A stretch of DNA of 64,000 bases from Psychrobacillus sp. FSL K6-2836 (GTDB lineage Bacteria; Bacillota; Bacilli; Bacillales_A; Planococcaceae), in the NCBI RefSeq assembly GCF_038003085.1, contig NZ_JBBOOM010000002.1:1-64000 (forward strand), in the 5' to 3' direction. Positions 1-8,957 of this stretch are shown one piece after another. How positions within the stretch are numbered: the first letter of the stretch is position 1; each line of letters opens with the position of its first letter. The translations under genes and the position numbers were made by a program. The notes under the pieces were generated by a model. That model searched no databases. It was not told the DNA's origin and worked only from the letters and a program-made list of their open reading frames with translations.

Positions 1-110
1 GATTTCCATTCCAGGGACGCTTTCCACGGGCGTGGCCTGAGCCTGTAGTCTCAGGCATCACGCTATTCCCGTAGGAGTCGCCCCTCCATTTCAATCAATT
101 TTATTAAATA
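1..110. repeat. GC-rich inverted-repeat segment
   Basis: About 90 bases at the left edge are much richer in G+C than their surroundings and hold nested inverted repeats: CCACG (24-28) with CGTGG (31-35), and GCCTGAG (35-41) with CTCAGGC (50-56). No coding frame is evident. This looks like the end of a dispersed Bacillales repeat or an IS terminus cut by the window edge. Its identity is not established. Nothing else recognisable lies between 110 and 290. Confidence 0.4.
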
Positions 111-290
111 TCCATTATTTAGTAAAGTTTTCTCCTTATCCAATAAAAATTCTACTTCTGTCCCAAACTCTTTTCTGCTATTTCAAAATATATAAAATGG
201 TACAACAAAAGTTGAGCAGAATGAAACAGCTCCTGACCTACTGGTAGGATGTAGCAATAACTAAAGTAAACCTGGATACCCTTATTTTTT

Positions 291-356
291 TGTTGCAAAT
301 GCAACATATATAAGTTAAATTTAATACATATCAATTTTGTTGCATTTGCAACAAAA
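291..356 (+). promoter_or_regulatory. Twin palindromic operators upstream of MarR gene
   Basis: Two near-perfect palindromes precede the MarR-family gene: TGTTGCAAATGCAACA at 291-306 and a longer one centred on TTGCATTTGCAA at 335-356. Both share the half-site GTTGCA and are separated by about 30 bases of A/T-rich promoter-like DNA. MarR proteins usually bind such palindromes and repress their own operon, so autoregulation of the 377-1374 gene pair is inferred. Confidence 0.75.
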
Positions 357-376
357 AATAAACTAAGGAGTTTATT

Positions 377-1374
<998 letters not shown>

Positions 1375-1457
1375 ACTTCTAGAGTGCTATAGTAAAATGG
1401 AGAGCTGATCATTCAGCTCTTTTTTCTTGTTAATTTGAGTTTACTACTAATTGAAGG
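1375..1457 (+). repeat. Cassette repeat (degenerate, hairpin class 2)
   Basis: First copy of the array repeat. It has a weak box A (GAGTGCTATAGT), then a clear intrinsic terminator AGAGCTGA-TCAT-TCAGCTCT plus T-run (1401-1425), then a weak box B. The hairpin differs from the commonest one while its position in the unit is the same. Confidence 0.6.
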
Positions 1458-1513
1458 ATTTTCGTTCTACTTGGGTGAATAAGTATTATATAAAAATTCT
1501 TTGGAGGTACATA

Positions 1514-1870
1514 ATGGAGTTTTATAAATTTAGTAAAGATTCTGGTAAGAGGATTTCAAAATTTAATTCAAATTTTATAATGTCTCGTGTTATTCAAACA
1601 GATAAAGCAGTAAATATAGGATGTATGCACTTAGAAGAAAATGGTATTGTAGGATACCATCAAGCAGTAGTACCACAACTATTGGTAGTAATAAATGGTG
1701 AAGGATATGTTCGAAATGATATAGAAAATTATATTAAAGTTCAGCCAGGAGATGCTGTATTTTGGGAAAAAGATGAATGGCATGAAACGAAAACAGATAA
1801 AGGAATAACTGCTATTGTAATTGAAAGTGTTGAGTTAAATCCATCCTTATATATGCCAGTAAAGAAATAG
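1514..1870 (+). CDS. Small cupin-domain protein
   Basis: A 118-residue single-domain cupin. Motif 1 is seen around GYHQAVVPQLLVVINGEGYV and motif 2 around VQPGDAVFWEKDEWHETKT, with HQ and WHE positions that could bind metal. The chosen ATG follows TTGGAGG at 1501-1507; an in-frame codon further upstream lacks such a site. Small stand-alone cupins bind or isomerise small molecules, and no substrate can be assigned. It is a single gene between two repeats. Confidence 0.75.
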   Translation: MEFYKFSKDSGKRISKFNSNFIMSRVIQTDKAVNIGCMHLEENGIVGYHQAVVPQLLVVINGEGYVRNDIENYIKVQPGDAVFWEKDEWHETKTDKGITAIVIESVELNPSLYMPVKK

Positions 1871-1904
1871 ATTTTTACGGACAAAATATCAAGTAGATAT
1901 CGAA

Positions 1905-1950
1905 TTCCATTGTGAAATGGTAACTAATCTAACAAAGTGGATTAATTACA
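1905..1950 (+). repeat. Cassette repeat (strongly degenerate)
   Basis: Contains the leader motif seen in front of box A elsewhere (ATTGTGAAATG) and then TAACTAATCTAAC, a decayed box A/B. There is no terminator hairpin. Confidence 0.35.
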
Positions 1951-1988
1951 AAATATGAAATTGGCTTAAATTAAAGGAGAAAATTATC

Positions 1989-2492
1989 ATGATAGCAGAA
2001 ATTGAAAAAGAAATTCTATTAATGAATAGCGACAATTACTTTAAATCATTGCTTGAAATAATTGAATCTGTACCTGGCAGAAAAAGGACCATTTCCATTG
2101 AAACGCAGGAAAGAGATAAGAATTTTCGCGATGTGTTAATGCATCTGTACGAATGGCATGGGATGCTTGAGAGATGGTATAGAGAAGGTATGGACGGAGA
2201 TATTCCTTTTATGCCAGCTCCAGGTTATAAATGGAGTACTATCCAGCTACTAAATATTCGAATTTGGGAAAACTATCAAGATGTACCATTAACTCATGCT
2301 ATAAAAAAATTGAAGTTAAGCCATGGAAGAGTAATGAGTCTCATTAAATCCCATACCAATGAAGAAATCATGACAAAGAAATACTATAAGTGGACAAAAA
2401 CAAGTAATTTATACAGTTATTTCGCAGCAAATACTTCCAATCATTACATTTGGGCTATAAAAAGATGTGAAGTTATCGCAAAGTCTATATAG
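1989..2492 (+). CDS. ClbS/DfsB-family four-helix-bundle protein
   Basis: A 167-residue, mostly helical protein. RDVLMHLYEWHGMLERWYREGMDG, the proline-rich PFMPAPGYKW and the ending SNHYIWAIKRCE are typical of the ClbS/DfsB family, relatives of DinB four-helix proteins. ClbS itself is a colibactin self-resistance hydrolase, but most members are of unknown role. The start follows AAAGGAG. A short-chain dehydrogenase remnant follows immediately. Confidence 0.8.
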   Translation: MIAEIEKEILLMNSDNYFKSLLEIIESVPGRKRTISIETQERDKNFRDVLMHLYEWHGMLERWYREGMDGDIPFMPAPGYKWSTIQLLNIRIWENYQDVPLTHAIKKLKLSHGRVMSLIKSHTNEEIMTKKYYKWTKTSNLYSYFAANTSNHYIWAIKRCEVIAKSI

Positions 2493-2511
2493 AGGAAGAA
2501 CAGGGGGAAAA

Positions 2512-2715
2512 CCACTCTGATAAATGTATTGTATAACGATGCAGGTATCATGCCGACAGCTCCCATCATAGAAGGACGACATGATGAGTGAAGACATTGC
2601 ATCCGCAGTAAAGTTTGCAATTGATACACCTGAGCGTATGTCCATTAGCGATATGATTGTTCGTCCTACTAGTCAACAAGTTAAACTTTATTCAGTAGAA
2701 GACACCCCCTTCTAA
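2512..2715 (+). pseudogene. Short-chain dehydrogenase remnant
   Basis: Two pieces of an SDR oxidoreductase in different frames. 2518-2586 encodes INVLYNDAGIMPTAPI, which matches the NNAG strand of SDRs. 2581-2713 encodes SEDIASAVKFAIDTPERMS and SDMIVRPTSQQV, the usual C-terminus. The catalytic YxxxK centre is absent, so the gene carries a large internal deletion plus a frame change and is dead. Confidence 0.75.
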
Positions 2716-3200
2716 AAGTGGCGGGTTGATTGCCAGAATCATTTCAAGTCAGCAAGGGGTTCAGACTCCCTGCTCCTGCGGATGTCTCGCCGCGCCCTGT
2801 GGCAACAGTTACATGACCAACTTCCTGTTGGCCACAAGCGCAATTCAAAATCTGGACGCATTTACGCTGAGGCGTAATTGATTTAAATCAAAATGGTCCC
2901 TTCCAGCATTGAAAAGATACAGTCGAAAGGGAAATAAGCTTGCTGTTTTTCTTTAATAACCGATACCTTCCTCAACCAATATGGCAGCATTATAAACAAG
3001 GTTATATGTCGTGACTTTTCTCATAACAACTCCCCACACATAATTGGCAGGAATATCGATATAATTATATTTTAAATAGTAAAAAAGGAAATTTATTAAT
3101 ACAAATGGAATATTCACTTAAAATTGGAACTTCTTTTTGTTTGGAACGTTCTAAAGAATAGCGCCAGGTTAGTTGAAGAGGAAACGATAGTATTTCGATA
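2716..3200. other. Non-coding stretch with a GC-rich segment
   Basis: No gene seen. Positions 2720-2870 are GC-rich and contain GTTGGCCAC facing GTGGCAAC-type arms, unlike the A/T-rich DNA on both sides. This resembles a dispersed repeat or IS remnant but could not be identified. The remainder, up to the DUF4279 gene, is A/T-rich and unremarkable. Confidence 0.35.
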
Positions 3201-3225
3201 GTTAAACTTAGCGCAGGAGGTTCTC

Positions 3226-3663
3226 ATGGACAAAACATCGCTATATACATATATTCAATTTAGCGGAAATGATGATTTTCCTTTAGATGTTGTTACAGAA
3301 AGACTAGGCGTGCAACCTACGAAAACTTGGAGGGTAGGAGAACGAGTAAAGCCTAACCATCCTATAAATCAGTTATTACGGTCATATACTGCTTGGCATT
3401 ATGAAATAGAAACTAAAGAAACATTATATACAGAAGACGTATTGCGTCCGCTTTTAGAAGTATTCCAATCAAAGACTGAAACGATTAATCAATTAAAAGA
3501 AGAACTTATTTTAGATATACGTCTAGAATTAGTAATTCAAATTTACGATGGATATACTCCAGCATTAGTGATTTATCCTGAATTTAGTAAGTTCGCTGCA
3601 AAAATAAATGCAATTTTAGACGTTGATATGTATGTGTTTTCTTTTAATGATCCAGATGAATAA
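3226..3663 (+). CDS. DUF4279-family protein
   Basis: A 145-residue protein. The start YIQFSGNDDFPLDVVTERLGVQPTKTWRVGE followed by YTAWHYEIET is characteristic of DUF4279, a small alpha/beta domain of unknown function often found near toxin-immunity genes. It has a strong ribosome site (AGGAGG, 3216-3221). No signal peptide or membrane segment. Confidence 0.8.
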   Translation: MDKTSLYTYIQFSGNDDFPLDVVTERLGVQPTKTWRVGERVKPNHPINQLLRSYTAWHYEIETKETLYTEDVLRPLLEVFQSKTETINQLKEELILDIRLELVIQIYDGYTPALVIYPEFSKFAAKINAILDVDMYVFSFNDPDE

Positions 3664-3864
3664 TTGGGCTATTATGAACTACTACAAATCTATGCACAAT
3701 AAAAATTACTAAAATATCATATACAATAGCCAAAGATCACCTCCGTAATATTAAGAAGATTTCGGTGATAAGTATGGGAAAAATTATACTTATATTAAAG
3801 GGACCGTTTCTAGTAGAAGCGCTTTTTCACTAGCTGAGCAGAATACTTCAAAAGGGGGATTACA

Positions 3865-4089
3865 TTGGGAAAACGGAGATTATCAATTATAGTATTCTCA
3901 TTAAGTCTTTTTTCATTAATTATTTCGCTAAAATTATTTTGGAATTTAGGTATTTTTGTTGATGAGTATGGTTTAAGCCCCGATATTGTTGATGGCGGAG
4001 ACTTCTGGCTCACAATGGATTGGTTAAGATTATTATTACTATTATTGTTGTGTGTAGTATCTGGTATTAGTATTTTTAGTGCAAAATAA
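3865..4089 (+). CDS. Small two-helix membrane protein
   Basis: A 74-residue protein starting at TTG, which is placed correctly behind AAAGGGGG (3851-3858). There are hydrophobic segments at about residues 7-28 (LSIIVFSLSLFSLIISL) and 51-72 (LLLLLLLCVVSGISIF), joined by an acidic loop. No family recognised. Confidence 0.6.
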   Translation: MGKRRLSIIVFSLSLFSLIISLKLFWNLGIFVDEYGLSPDIVDGGDFWLTMDWLRLLLLLLLCVVSGISIFSAK

Positions 4090-4100
4090 AAAAAGTGAGA

Positions 4101-4199
4101 TAAAGTAAATGAACTTCTTGAAGAAATTACACTTAAATGAACTGTTGCTTATGCGGCTAAGAATCCCTTCGAGAAAGAGCCATGGTTTGGTGGATAGTA
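4101..4199 (+). pseudogene. C-terminal gene fragment with in-frame stop
   Basis: One frame reads DKVNELLEEITLK, then TGA, then TVAYAAKNPFEKEPWFGG and a stop. It has no start codon with a ribosome site. It looks like the decayed tail of a small protein. Family unknown. Confidence 0.35.
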
Positions 4200-4209
4200 G
4201 GTGAAGTAT

Positions 4210-4413
4210 ATGAGTGAACGATTTGAACTAAGTTTTAAAAATAAGGAAGTAAGAATGTGGTTTTATTTGGTGATACCAGCGTTTATTATAGGAAGCCTCA
4301 TTATATTTTACGGTGATCAAAAGTATCAATATATTCGTTTTTTAGTGTTAGTGATAGCATGGGTGATCTTTTATATATGGCGTTTTTTCTACCGTAAGAA
4401 ACAGAAGAAGTAA
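4210..4413 (+). CDS. Small two-helix membrane protein
   Basis: A 67-residue protein: MSERFELSFKNKEVRMW, two hydrophobic helices (FYLVIPAFIIGSLIIFY and FLVLVIAWVIFYIW) and a basic end (RRKKQKK type). The ATG at 4210 sits six bases behind AGGTG; the GTG nine bases earlier is less well placed. Unknown function. Confidence 0.6.
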   Translation: MSERFELSFKNKEVRMWFYLVIPAFIIGSLIIFYGDQKYQYIRFLVLVIAWVIFYIWRFFYRKKQKK

Positions 4414-4522
4414 AAAATTCTTATTAAAGTTAGTTAACATAAAAACACCCGAAAATAGTTTCTCAAATACTTATTTTCTGTTCAATTACTGTGTTATTAT
4501 TCCCACAGGTTCTGAGTTTCAT

Positions 4523-4602
4523 ATTTAACTAACAGGTGCTTTACTTCAAGATAAGTAAAGCCTTTTTTCTTATTGAGTTAAAGCAAAATATAGTTGATGA
4601 AA
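4523..4602 (+). repeat. Cassette repeat, hairpin class 1
   Basis: Box A (TTAACTAACAGGTGC), terminator GCTTTACTTC..AAGTAAAGCC plus T-run, box B (CTTATTGAGTTAA) and a weak box B' (TAGTTGATGAA). Confidence 0.85.
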
Positions 4603-4623
4603 ATATTGAGGAGTTGAGTATTT

Positions 4624-5034
4624 ATGAAGCTTAGACAAATTATAACTTTTACAATAAGCGTATTCGTCTCACTAGTTTTACTCATTTTTTGTTTTTTGAG
4701 GAAATTATTATTAACTACTTATATACCAGTCACATATAGCATGGAAGAGTTAAAATCATTCGTTTTTTTAGCAGCACTAACAACTTTTTTTCTTATATTA
4801 ACCTTGACATTGTCTACAAAAAAACAATTACTAACAACAACAGTTATTTACGGGTTTTTATTTTTTCTAAATTTTATAGTGCATATAAGAAGAAATTTTA
4901 ATTTTCAAGATTATGAAATGCTTAAATTCTTAGATAAAACGATGTTATTAATATATTTATTTCCTTTTATTTTAGGAATTATTTTATTAATAAACAATAA
5001 ATCAATTAATAATATGGCTCTTCCTAAAAAGTAG
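4624..5034 (+). CDS. Four-helix membrane protein, unknown
   Basis: A 136-residue protein with about four transmembrane segments (residues 7-27, 47-65, 73-90 and 107-125 roughly) and lysines between them. GAGGAG precedes the ATG at good distance. Resembles no family I can name. It sits alone between repeats, as a cassette would. Confidence 0.65.
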   Translation: MKLRQIITFTISVFVSLVLLIFCFLRKLLLTTYIPVTYSMEELKSFVFLAALTTFFLILTLTLSTKKQLLTTTVIYGFLFFLNFIVHIRRNFNFQDYEMLKFLDKTMLLIYLFPFILGIILLINNKSINNMALPKK

Positions 5035-5143
5035 TTTTTACCGGAATCTTTCTAAACATCACCTTTATCAATTTTCTAATTGAGCTAAAAGGAGCATTGA
5101 AAGCTGTGGCGTAAGTGAAAATCTATGAAAGAGGAGTATTGAA

Positions 5144-5578
5144 ATGAAGAAAATAATTTTAATCATTTTAATTACTGTAATTATTACAGGCTGTAATGGA
5201 TTTCCAAACGGTACTATTAGTCAGCCAGAAGGAAAAGTGATCATAGGTGACGAACAATATACAATGATGCCAAGTAATTACGAGTGGAAAGAGGACGATA
5301 TAGAAATTAGTACAAAAAGTATTCACGATATAAATGAATTAGCTGAACTTTTCGAAACAATTGAAGTCGGCAAAGGAGATATATTAAAATTTGAAATTGA
5401 TCAAAATCCTACTTCCATTACGGTAAAGAAACTAAATGAAGATGGAACAATTGACAGTGTTGAAATAGAAGATAATAAAATTACTTTACCATCAAAAGAG
5501 GGCTACTATATTTATGAACTTAATACAACATGGGCTCAAGGAAAAGAAACTTTTACTTTTGATATTAATGTCAAATGA
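5144..5578 (+). CDS. Lipoprotein, unknown
   Basis: A 144-residue secreted lipoprotein: signal peptide MKKIILIILITVIITGC with lipobox ITGC, so the cysteine at residue 17 would be lipidated and the protein held on the outer face of the membrane. The mature part is acidic and ends in a beta-rich region (GYYIYELNTTWAQGKETFTFDINVK), similar to small Bacillales lipoproteins with an Ig-like end. Role unknown. Confidence 0.75.
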   Translation: MKKIILIILITVIITGCNGFPNGTISQPEGKVIIGDEQYTMMPSNYEWKEDDIEISTKSIHDINELAELFETIEVGKGDILKFEIDQNPTSITVKKLNEDGTIDSVEIEDNKITLPSKEGYYIYELNTTWAQGKETFTFDINVK

Positions 5579-5630
5579 AAATATACCGACCTCGGAGTTT
5601 CAAAGGATCATAAACGAGCGGAAGACCTTA

Positions 5631-5713
5631 GAGCTGTGGTGTACAACTTCAGCTCTTTTTTATACATTATGAGATATTCATGTTCAACTAATCGGACCTG
5701 ATTGTTGAGTAAC
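5631..5713 (+). repeat. Cassette repeat (degenerate, hairpin class 2)
   Basis: Terminator GAGCTG..CAGCTC plus T-run (5631-5662), then GTTCAACTAATCGGACCTG..TTGTTGAGTAA at 5682-5713, a box B/B' pair with changes. Confidence 0.5.
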
Positions 5714-5850
5714 TTACTTAGGAAATATAATTAGGTGTAGTTTATTGACGTGGATTTAGTCTATCATTTCAAAGGATATCGTGCAGTCCTTATCGAATTT
5801 ATTAATAAGAATGTACTGCGGTAGAATTACGTAAAGGGGGGAAGTTCGGT

Positions 5851-5958
5851 ATGACAAGGATTATGAGAAGTTTAAAGATCAGCTCTATGCAAAGTTTATA
5901 CTATGAACAAGGTGGTTGTTTGTATAGAGCTAGAAATTGGTTTCCACCTGAAGTGTGA
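5851..5958 (+). CDS. Short open frame upstream of CD3324 gene
   Basis: A 35-residue frame (MTRIMRSLKISSMQ.. ending WFPPEV) with a strong ribosome site (AAAGGGGGGAAG, 5833-5844). It may be a leader or a truncated cassette gene; no family recognised. It ends 65 bases before the next start. Confidence 0.35.
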   Translation: MTRIMRSLKISSMQSLYYEQGGCLYRARNWFPPEV

Positions 5959-6023
5959 TTATTGTTTGTAGTAATGGCTTTGCTACCTTAAAAATTTCAT
6001 CTATTTTAAGGAGCGAATCTAAC

Positions 6024-6290
6024 ATGAAGTATGTAAATGCAGAAAGCATTTTTCCAGTAGAATTACTGAATGAAATACAGAAGTATGTAAATGGAGAAAT
6101 GGTTTACGTCCCTATTACTAAGGAATCACGGAAGAAATGGGGAGAAAATTCTGGAAGTAAAATTTATTTGAACGATAGAAACCATGAGATCCGTCAATTA
6201 TTTTTAGACGGTATAAAGATAGATCAACTTTCGGATCGATTCTTTCTTTCTCGTGATAGTATTAAGAAAATTGTTTACTCAAAGAAATAG
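6024..6290 (+). CDS. CD3324-family helix-turn-helix protein
   Basis: An 88-residue protein beginning MKYVNAESIFPVELLNEIQKYVNGEMVYVP and ending in a helix-turn-helix (IRQLFLDGIKIDQLSDRFFLSRDSIKKIV). This is the layout of CD3324-type proteins, small Firmicutes DNA-binding proteins of unknown target. The ATG at 6024 follows TTAAGGAG; an upstream in-frame GTG has no ribosome site. Confidence 0.8.
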   Translation: MKYVNAESIFPVELLNEIQKYVNGEMVYVPITKESRKKWGENSGSKIYLNDRNHEIRQLFLDGIKIDQLSDRFFLSRDSIKKIVYSKK

Positions 6291-6577
6291 TTTGTATTTG
6301 TCACATTGGACTAAATCTGATGTGACTTTTTTGTGTAAAGTATATTTTATAATAGTTCATTATATATTTTCATTGGTTTACTTTTATTATAATTACATAT
6401 ATAAGTACGCAGGATGATGATTAAGACAGTTTAGGAGGTCAGGATATGCATAATTTTTGATGAAAATATTAGGACTGAATAATGCAGAAAAAAATATGAA
6501 GAAAATTAAAATGGGATTAATTGTTTAAATGAAAACTTATACATATGTTTTTATGTCTATATTAAAAGGAGAAGCCT

Positions 6578-7111
6578 ATGAAAATTGATGTTCATTTAAC
6601 AGATAAAGATGAAGCATATATTATAAAAAACTTATATCCTTTATACCTATATGACCTATCAGGACATTATGGAGGAATTCCGAATGTTCACGGGATATAT
6701 GAGGATAGTAACGATTTTCGAACATTAAATGATCAGTATGAGGTTCAAAATATTTGGTGGGAAAAGCCAGAAGTTTTATTCCCTTACGTAATTTTAGTAG
6801 ATGGGATACCAGCAGGGTTTATCCTAATAGCGACCCCACCACATTGTAGTAAAGGAGTTGACTATTTTGTAAATGAGTTCTTTTTAATTCAATCATTAAG
6901 AGGGAAAGGTATCGCTGAAAGAGCAGCAAATATAGTATTTGACCAATTTAAAGGGGCTTGGGAGTTGTTTACTAACCCTTTAGAGAAAAACATTGCTGGA
7001 CAAAAATTTTGGAGGAGGTCAATATCAAATTACACTAATGGAGTCTACACTGAGATAAGAGGGGAAACGTTTGATGGGCAAAAGACTATTTTTCGATTTG
7101 ATAATTCTTGA
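6578..7111 (+). CDS. GNAT N-acetyltransferase
   Basis: A 177-residue GNAT protein: beta-strand YVILVDGIPAGFILIA, then VNEFFLIQSLRGKGIAERAA with the acetyl-CoA loop LRGKGIA at about residues 107-113. The C-terminus shows the FWRRSI step where other GNATs have FYxxxGF. Starts behind AAAGGAG. Substrate unknown. Confidence 0.8.
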   Translation: MKIDVHLTDKDEAYIIKNLYPLYLYDLSGHYGGIPNVHGIYEDSNDFRTLNDQYEVQNIWWEKPEVLFPYVILVDGIPAGFILIATPPHCSKGVDYFVNEFFLIQSLRGKGIAERAANIVFDQFKGAWELFTNPLEKNIAGQKFWRRSISNYTNGVYTEIRGETFDGQKTIFRFDNS

Positions 7112-7215
7112 AAACAATTGATTTCCAAATAGCTTATATTAATAATGCTTTTTGAATAGACATGTTCTTATGATATTCCGCAATCAGGTGCGATTGTTTA
7201 ATAAGCGTCACTATT

Positions 7216-7297
7216 CTTATTCAGCTAACGGGTGGTTTAGTAAAATAAGATATGAAAATAAATAGCTCAATTTTTTGAACTGGGCTATTTATTTTTT
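7216..7297 (+). repeat. Cassette repeat (box A plus unrelated terminator)
   Basis: Intact box A (CTTATTCAGCTAACGGGTGG) followed by a different terminator, AAATAAATAGC..GGCTATTTATTT (7257-7297). No box B'. Another example of a swapped hairpin. Confidence 0.6.
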
Positions 7298-7539
7298 ATC
7301 TTCTTCCATTTATCTCGAGGACCACATCGGTTAGAGGGGGGATAAGTTTAAAACTTAAAAATGATTTTGGACTTGATCAGTTGTGATTGCATCCTAGATA
7401 CACCGTACTTACACTAGGGAACAGTTTAAAGTTTTTACTTGAAGAATCGGCCAGTAGTTTAGAACGCGGATATTTCTTTTTTAGTAGTTAAATTTTGTTT
7501 CGTATCCAAGAGGATAGTTGGAATTGGTATATCATCTTC

Positions 7540-7690
7540 GTGAATTATCTCACCTTTTCTTGCAATACAGCAAAATGAAAAACATAGTCAATCATAGAGC
7601 AGGCTGGATTAACAGCATCTGTCTCGTATATCGCCTATAAAGAAATGCGACCTATCATCTTCAAAGTTTCTTTGCATAAGAACTCGACTA
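7540..7690 (-). pseudogene. CapD/PseB-like sugar dehydratase fragment
   Basis: On the minus strand one frame gives SHFFIGDIRDR and the next gives DAVNPACSMIDYVFHFAVLQE. Together they match the region GDIRD..DYVFHxAAL of NAD-dependent nucleotide-sugar 4,6-dehydratases. A frameshift separates them and both gene ends are missing. The fragment lies downstream of the DUF1796 gene on the same strand. The rest of 7300-7798 shows no gene. Confidence 0.55.
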
Positions 7691-7798
7691 TTTTCATTCC
7701 TCGAAAAAATTGTAATTCTTTTGGGGGAGAAAGATAACTGTATGAACCTGCTCCCCCTTCACTAGTATCCTTGAATTTGGTAACGTGGTTTTCATCCT

Positions 7799-8455
7799 CT
7801 ATTGTAATATTTTCAAAAAACGTGACATAAATCTTGGCTTATAGTGAATTCCACTAAGTACGGCTTCCCAAAGATCATGATTGCCCTCCCATATATCTTT
7901 ATTAGGAAACTCTAAAGAGCATACTTTTTCAAGTGGCCATGATCTTTCTACTAACCCAGATACATGCGTATGATTTATTAACAATATACTGAAATCACGT
8001 TTCACAATTTTTGATAAGACTTCTTGTAGAACCGCTGCATCTTGCAGAGTCCCTTCCGTCCTAACAAACAATATTCTTTTTGCGGATTTCATTTCTTTAA
8101 GTAATCTTTTTATCCTTCTATCATATTTTTTCATGACATCCGAATAAGAACCTAAGTGTTCCAATGTGTTTTCTTCAATACCAAAATCATGATTAGACAC
8201 TAGGTTATAGCCATCATCGGATACACAAATGTTGTCATCGGCATATCCAATTACTCTTAAGTTTTTAGATGCAAAAAAATCCAAAAATTGATTTTCAAAA
8301 AGTTCATTTACTTTAGCTAAATCTGGACTTGCTATCCAATCGAATACACCTGAATAGGGTCTTAAATTATGCTTTTTTAGTTGAATAGATGTTAAACAAA
8401 GGTCCCCTAAACTAAATATGGCATCGTAATTTCCTTTAAGTTGTGTTAACTCCAT
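7799..8455 (-). CDS. DUF1796 putative cysteine peptidase
   Basis: A 218-residue protein of the DUF1796 papain-like family. YDAIFSLGDLCLTSIQLKKHNLRPYSGVFDW holds the cysteine (LC) and the SGVFDW motif, and the NHDFG and GNHDLWEAVL segments supply histidines. The start chosen is the ATG behind GGAGGTGA; a longer in-frame start lies inside that site. Catalysis is predicted, not shown, for this family. It is one of few minus-strand genes in this part. Confidence 0.8.
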   Translation of the reverse strand: MELTQLKGNYDAIFSLGDLCLTSIQLKKHNLRPYSGVFDWIASPDLAKVNELFENQFLDFFASKNLRVIGYADDNICVSDDGYNLVSNHDFGIEENTLEHLGSYSDVMKKYDRRIKRLLKEMKSAKRILFVRTEGTLQDAAVLQEVLSKIVKRDFSILLINHTHVSGLVERSWPLEKVCSLEFPNKDIWEGNHDLWEAVLSGIHYKPRFMSRFLKILQ

Positions 8456-8798
8456 TTTGTCACCTCCTGTCAATTTTTCTTACAAGATAGTTTCTAAAAA
8501 TTGCCCTTGTATTATAGTTAATGCATTATATTAATGGAAATAAAGGCTTTACACCTACAAAATAAAAATAAAAAGACGCAGACATGATGGTGATGAGACT
8601 ATCTTAATTGTTTTGTTATTGAAAATATTGAAGTTGTAACAGGAGTGTTGTCCTTTTTGTACTTTGGAGGAAGTTAGGTAGCAGGTCGAAAACCACGTGG
8701 TTGATGGTGTTAACTACATAATATTAGTAAATTGAGAGTGCTGATGCCTTAAGCAAAGCAGAAACTACATTTTAACGATTATTAAAGACAAGAAGAAT
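8456..8798. other. Intergenic, no gene seen
   Basis: Holds the promoter side of the minus-strand DUF1796 gene. Rightward of 8600 there is A/T-rich DNA with short broken frames that could be the remains of a cassette. Nothing identifiable. Confidence 0.4.
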
Positions 8799-8885
8799 AA
8801 GCGAGTACTTTAGTAAAAGATATTGAGTTGCTTAGGCAGCTCTTTTTTCTTTTTAAGCTAATGGTTTAGGTTATTTCAATAAGAA
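8799..8885 (+). repeat. Cassette repeat, hairpin class 2
   Basis: Weak box A (GCGAGTACTTTAGT), terminator GAGTTGC-TTA-GGCAGCTC plus T-run (8825-8849), box B (TTTAAGCTAATGG) and degenerate box B'. Confidence 0.65.
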
Positions 8886-8957
8886 AAAGTAAAAGAAGGG
8901 ATTTTCTAAAATTTATTGAAGTTTAGATATATTAAATAATTTATTAGGAGAGATTTT

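Noticed and set aside
2409-2645. Minus-strand frame over the ClbS gene end and the dehydrogenase remnant
   Set aside because: No ribosome site, and it overlaps better-supported plus-strand coding sequence.
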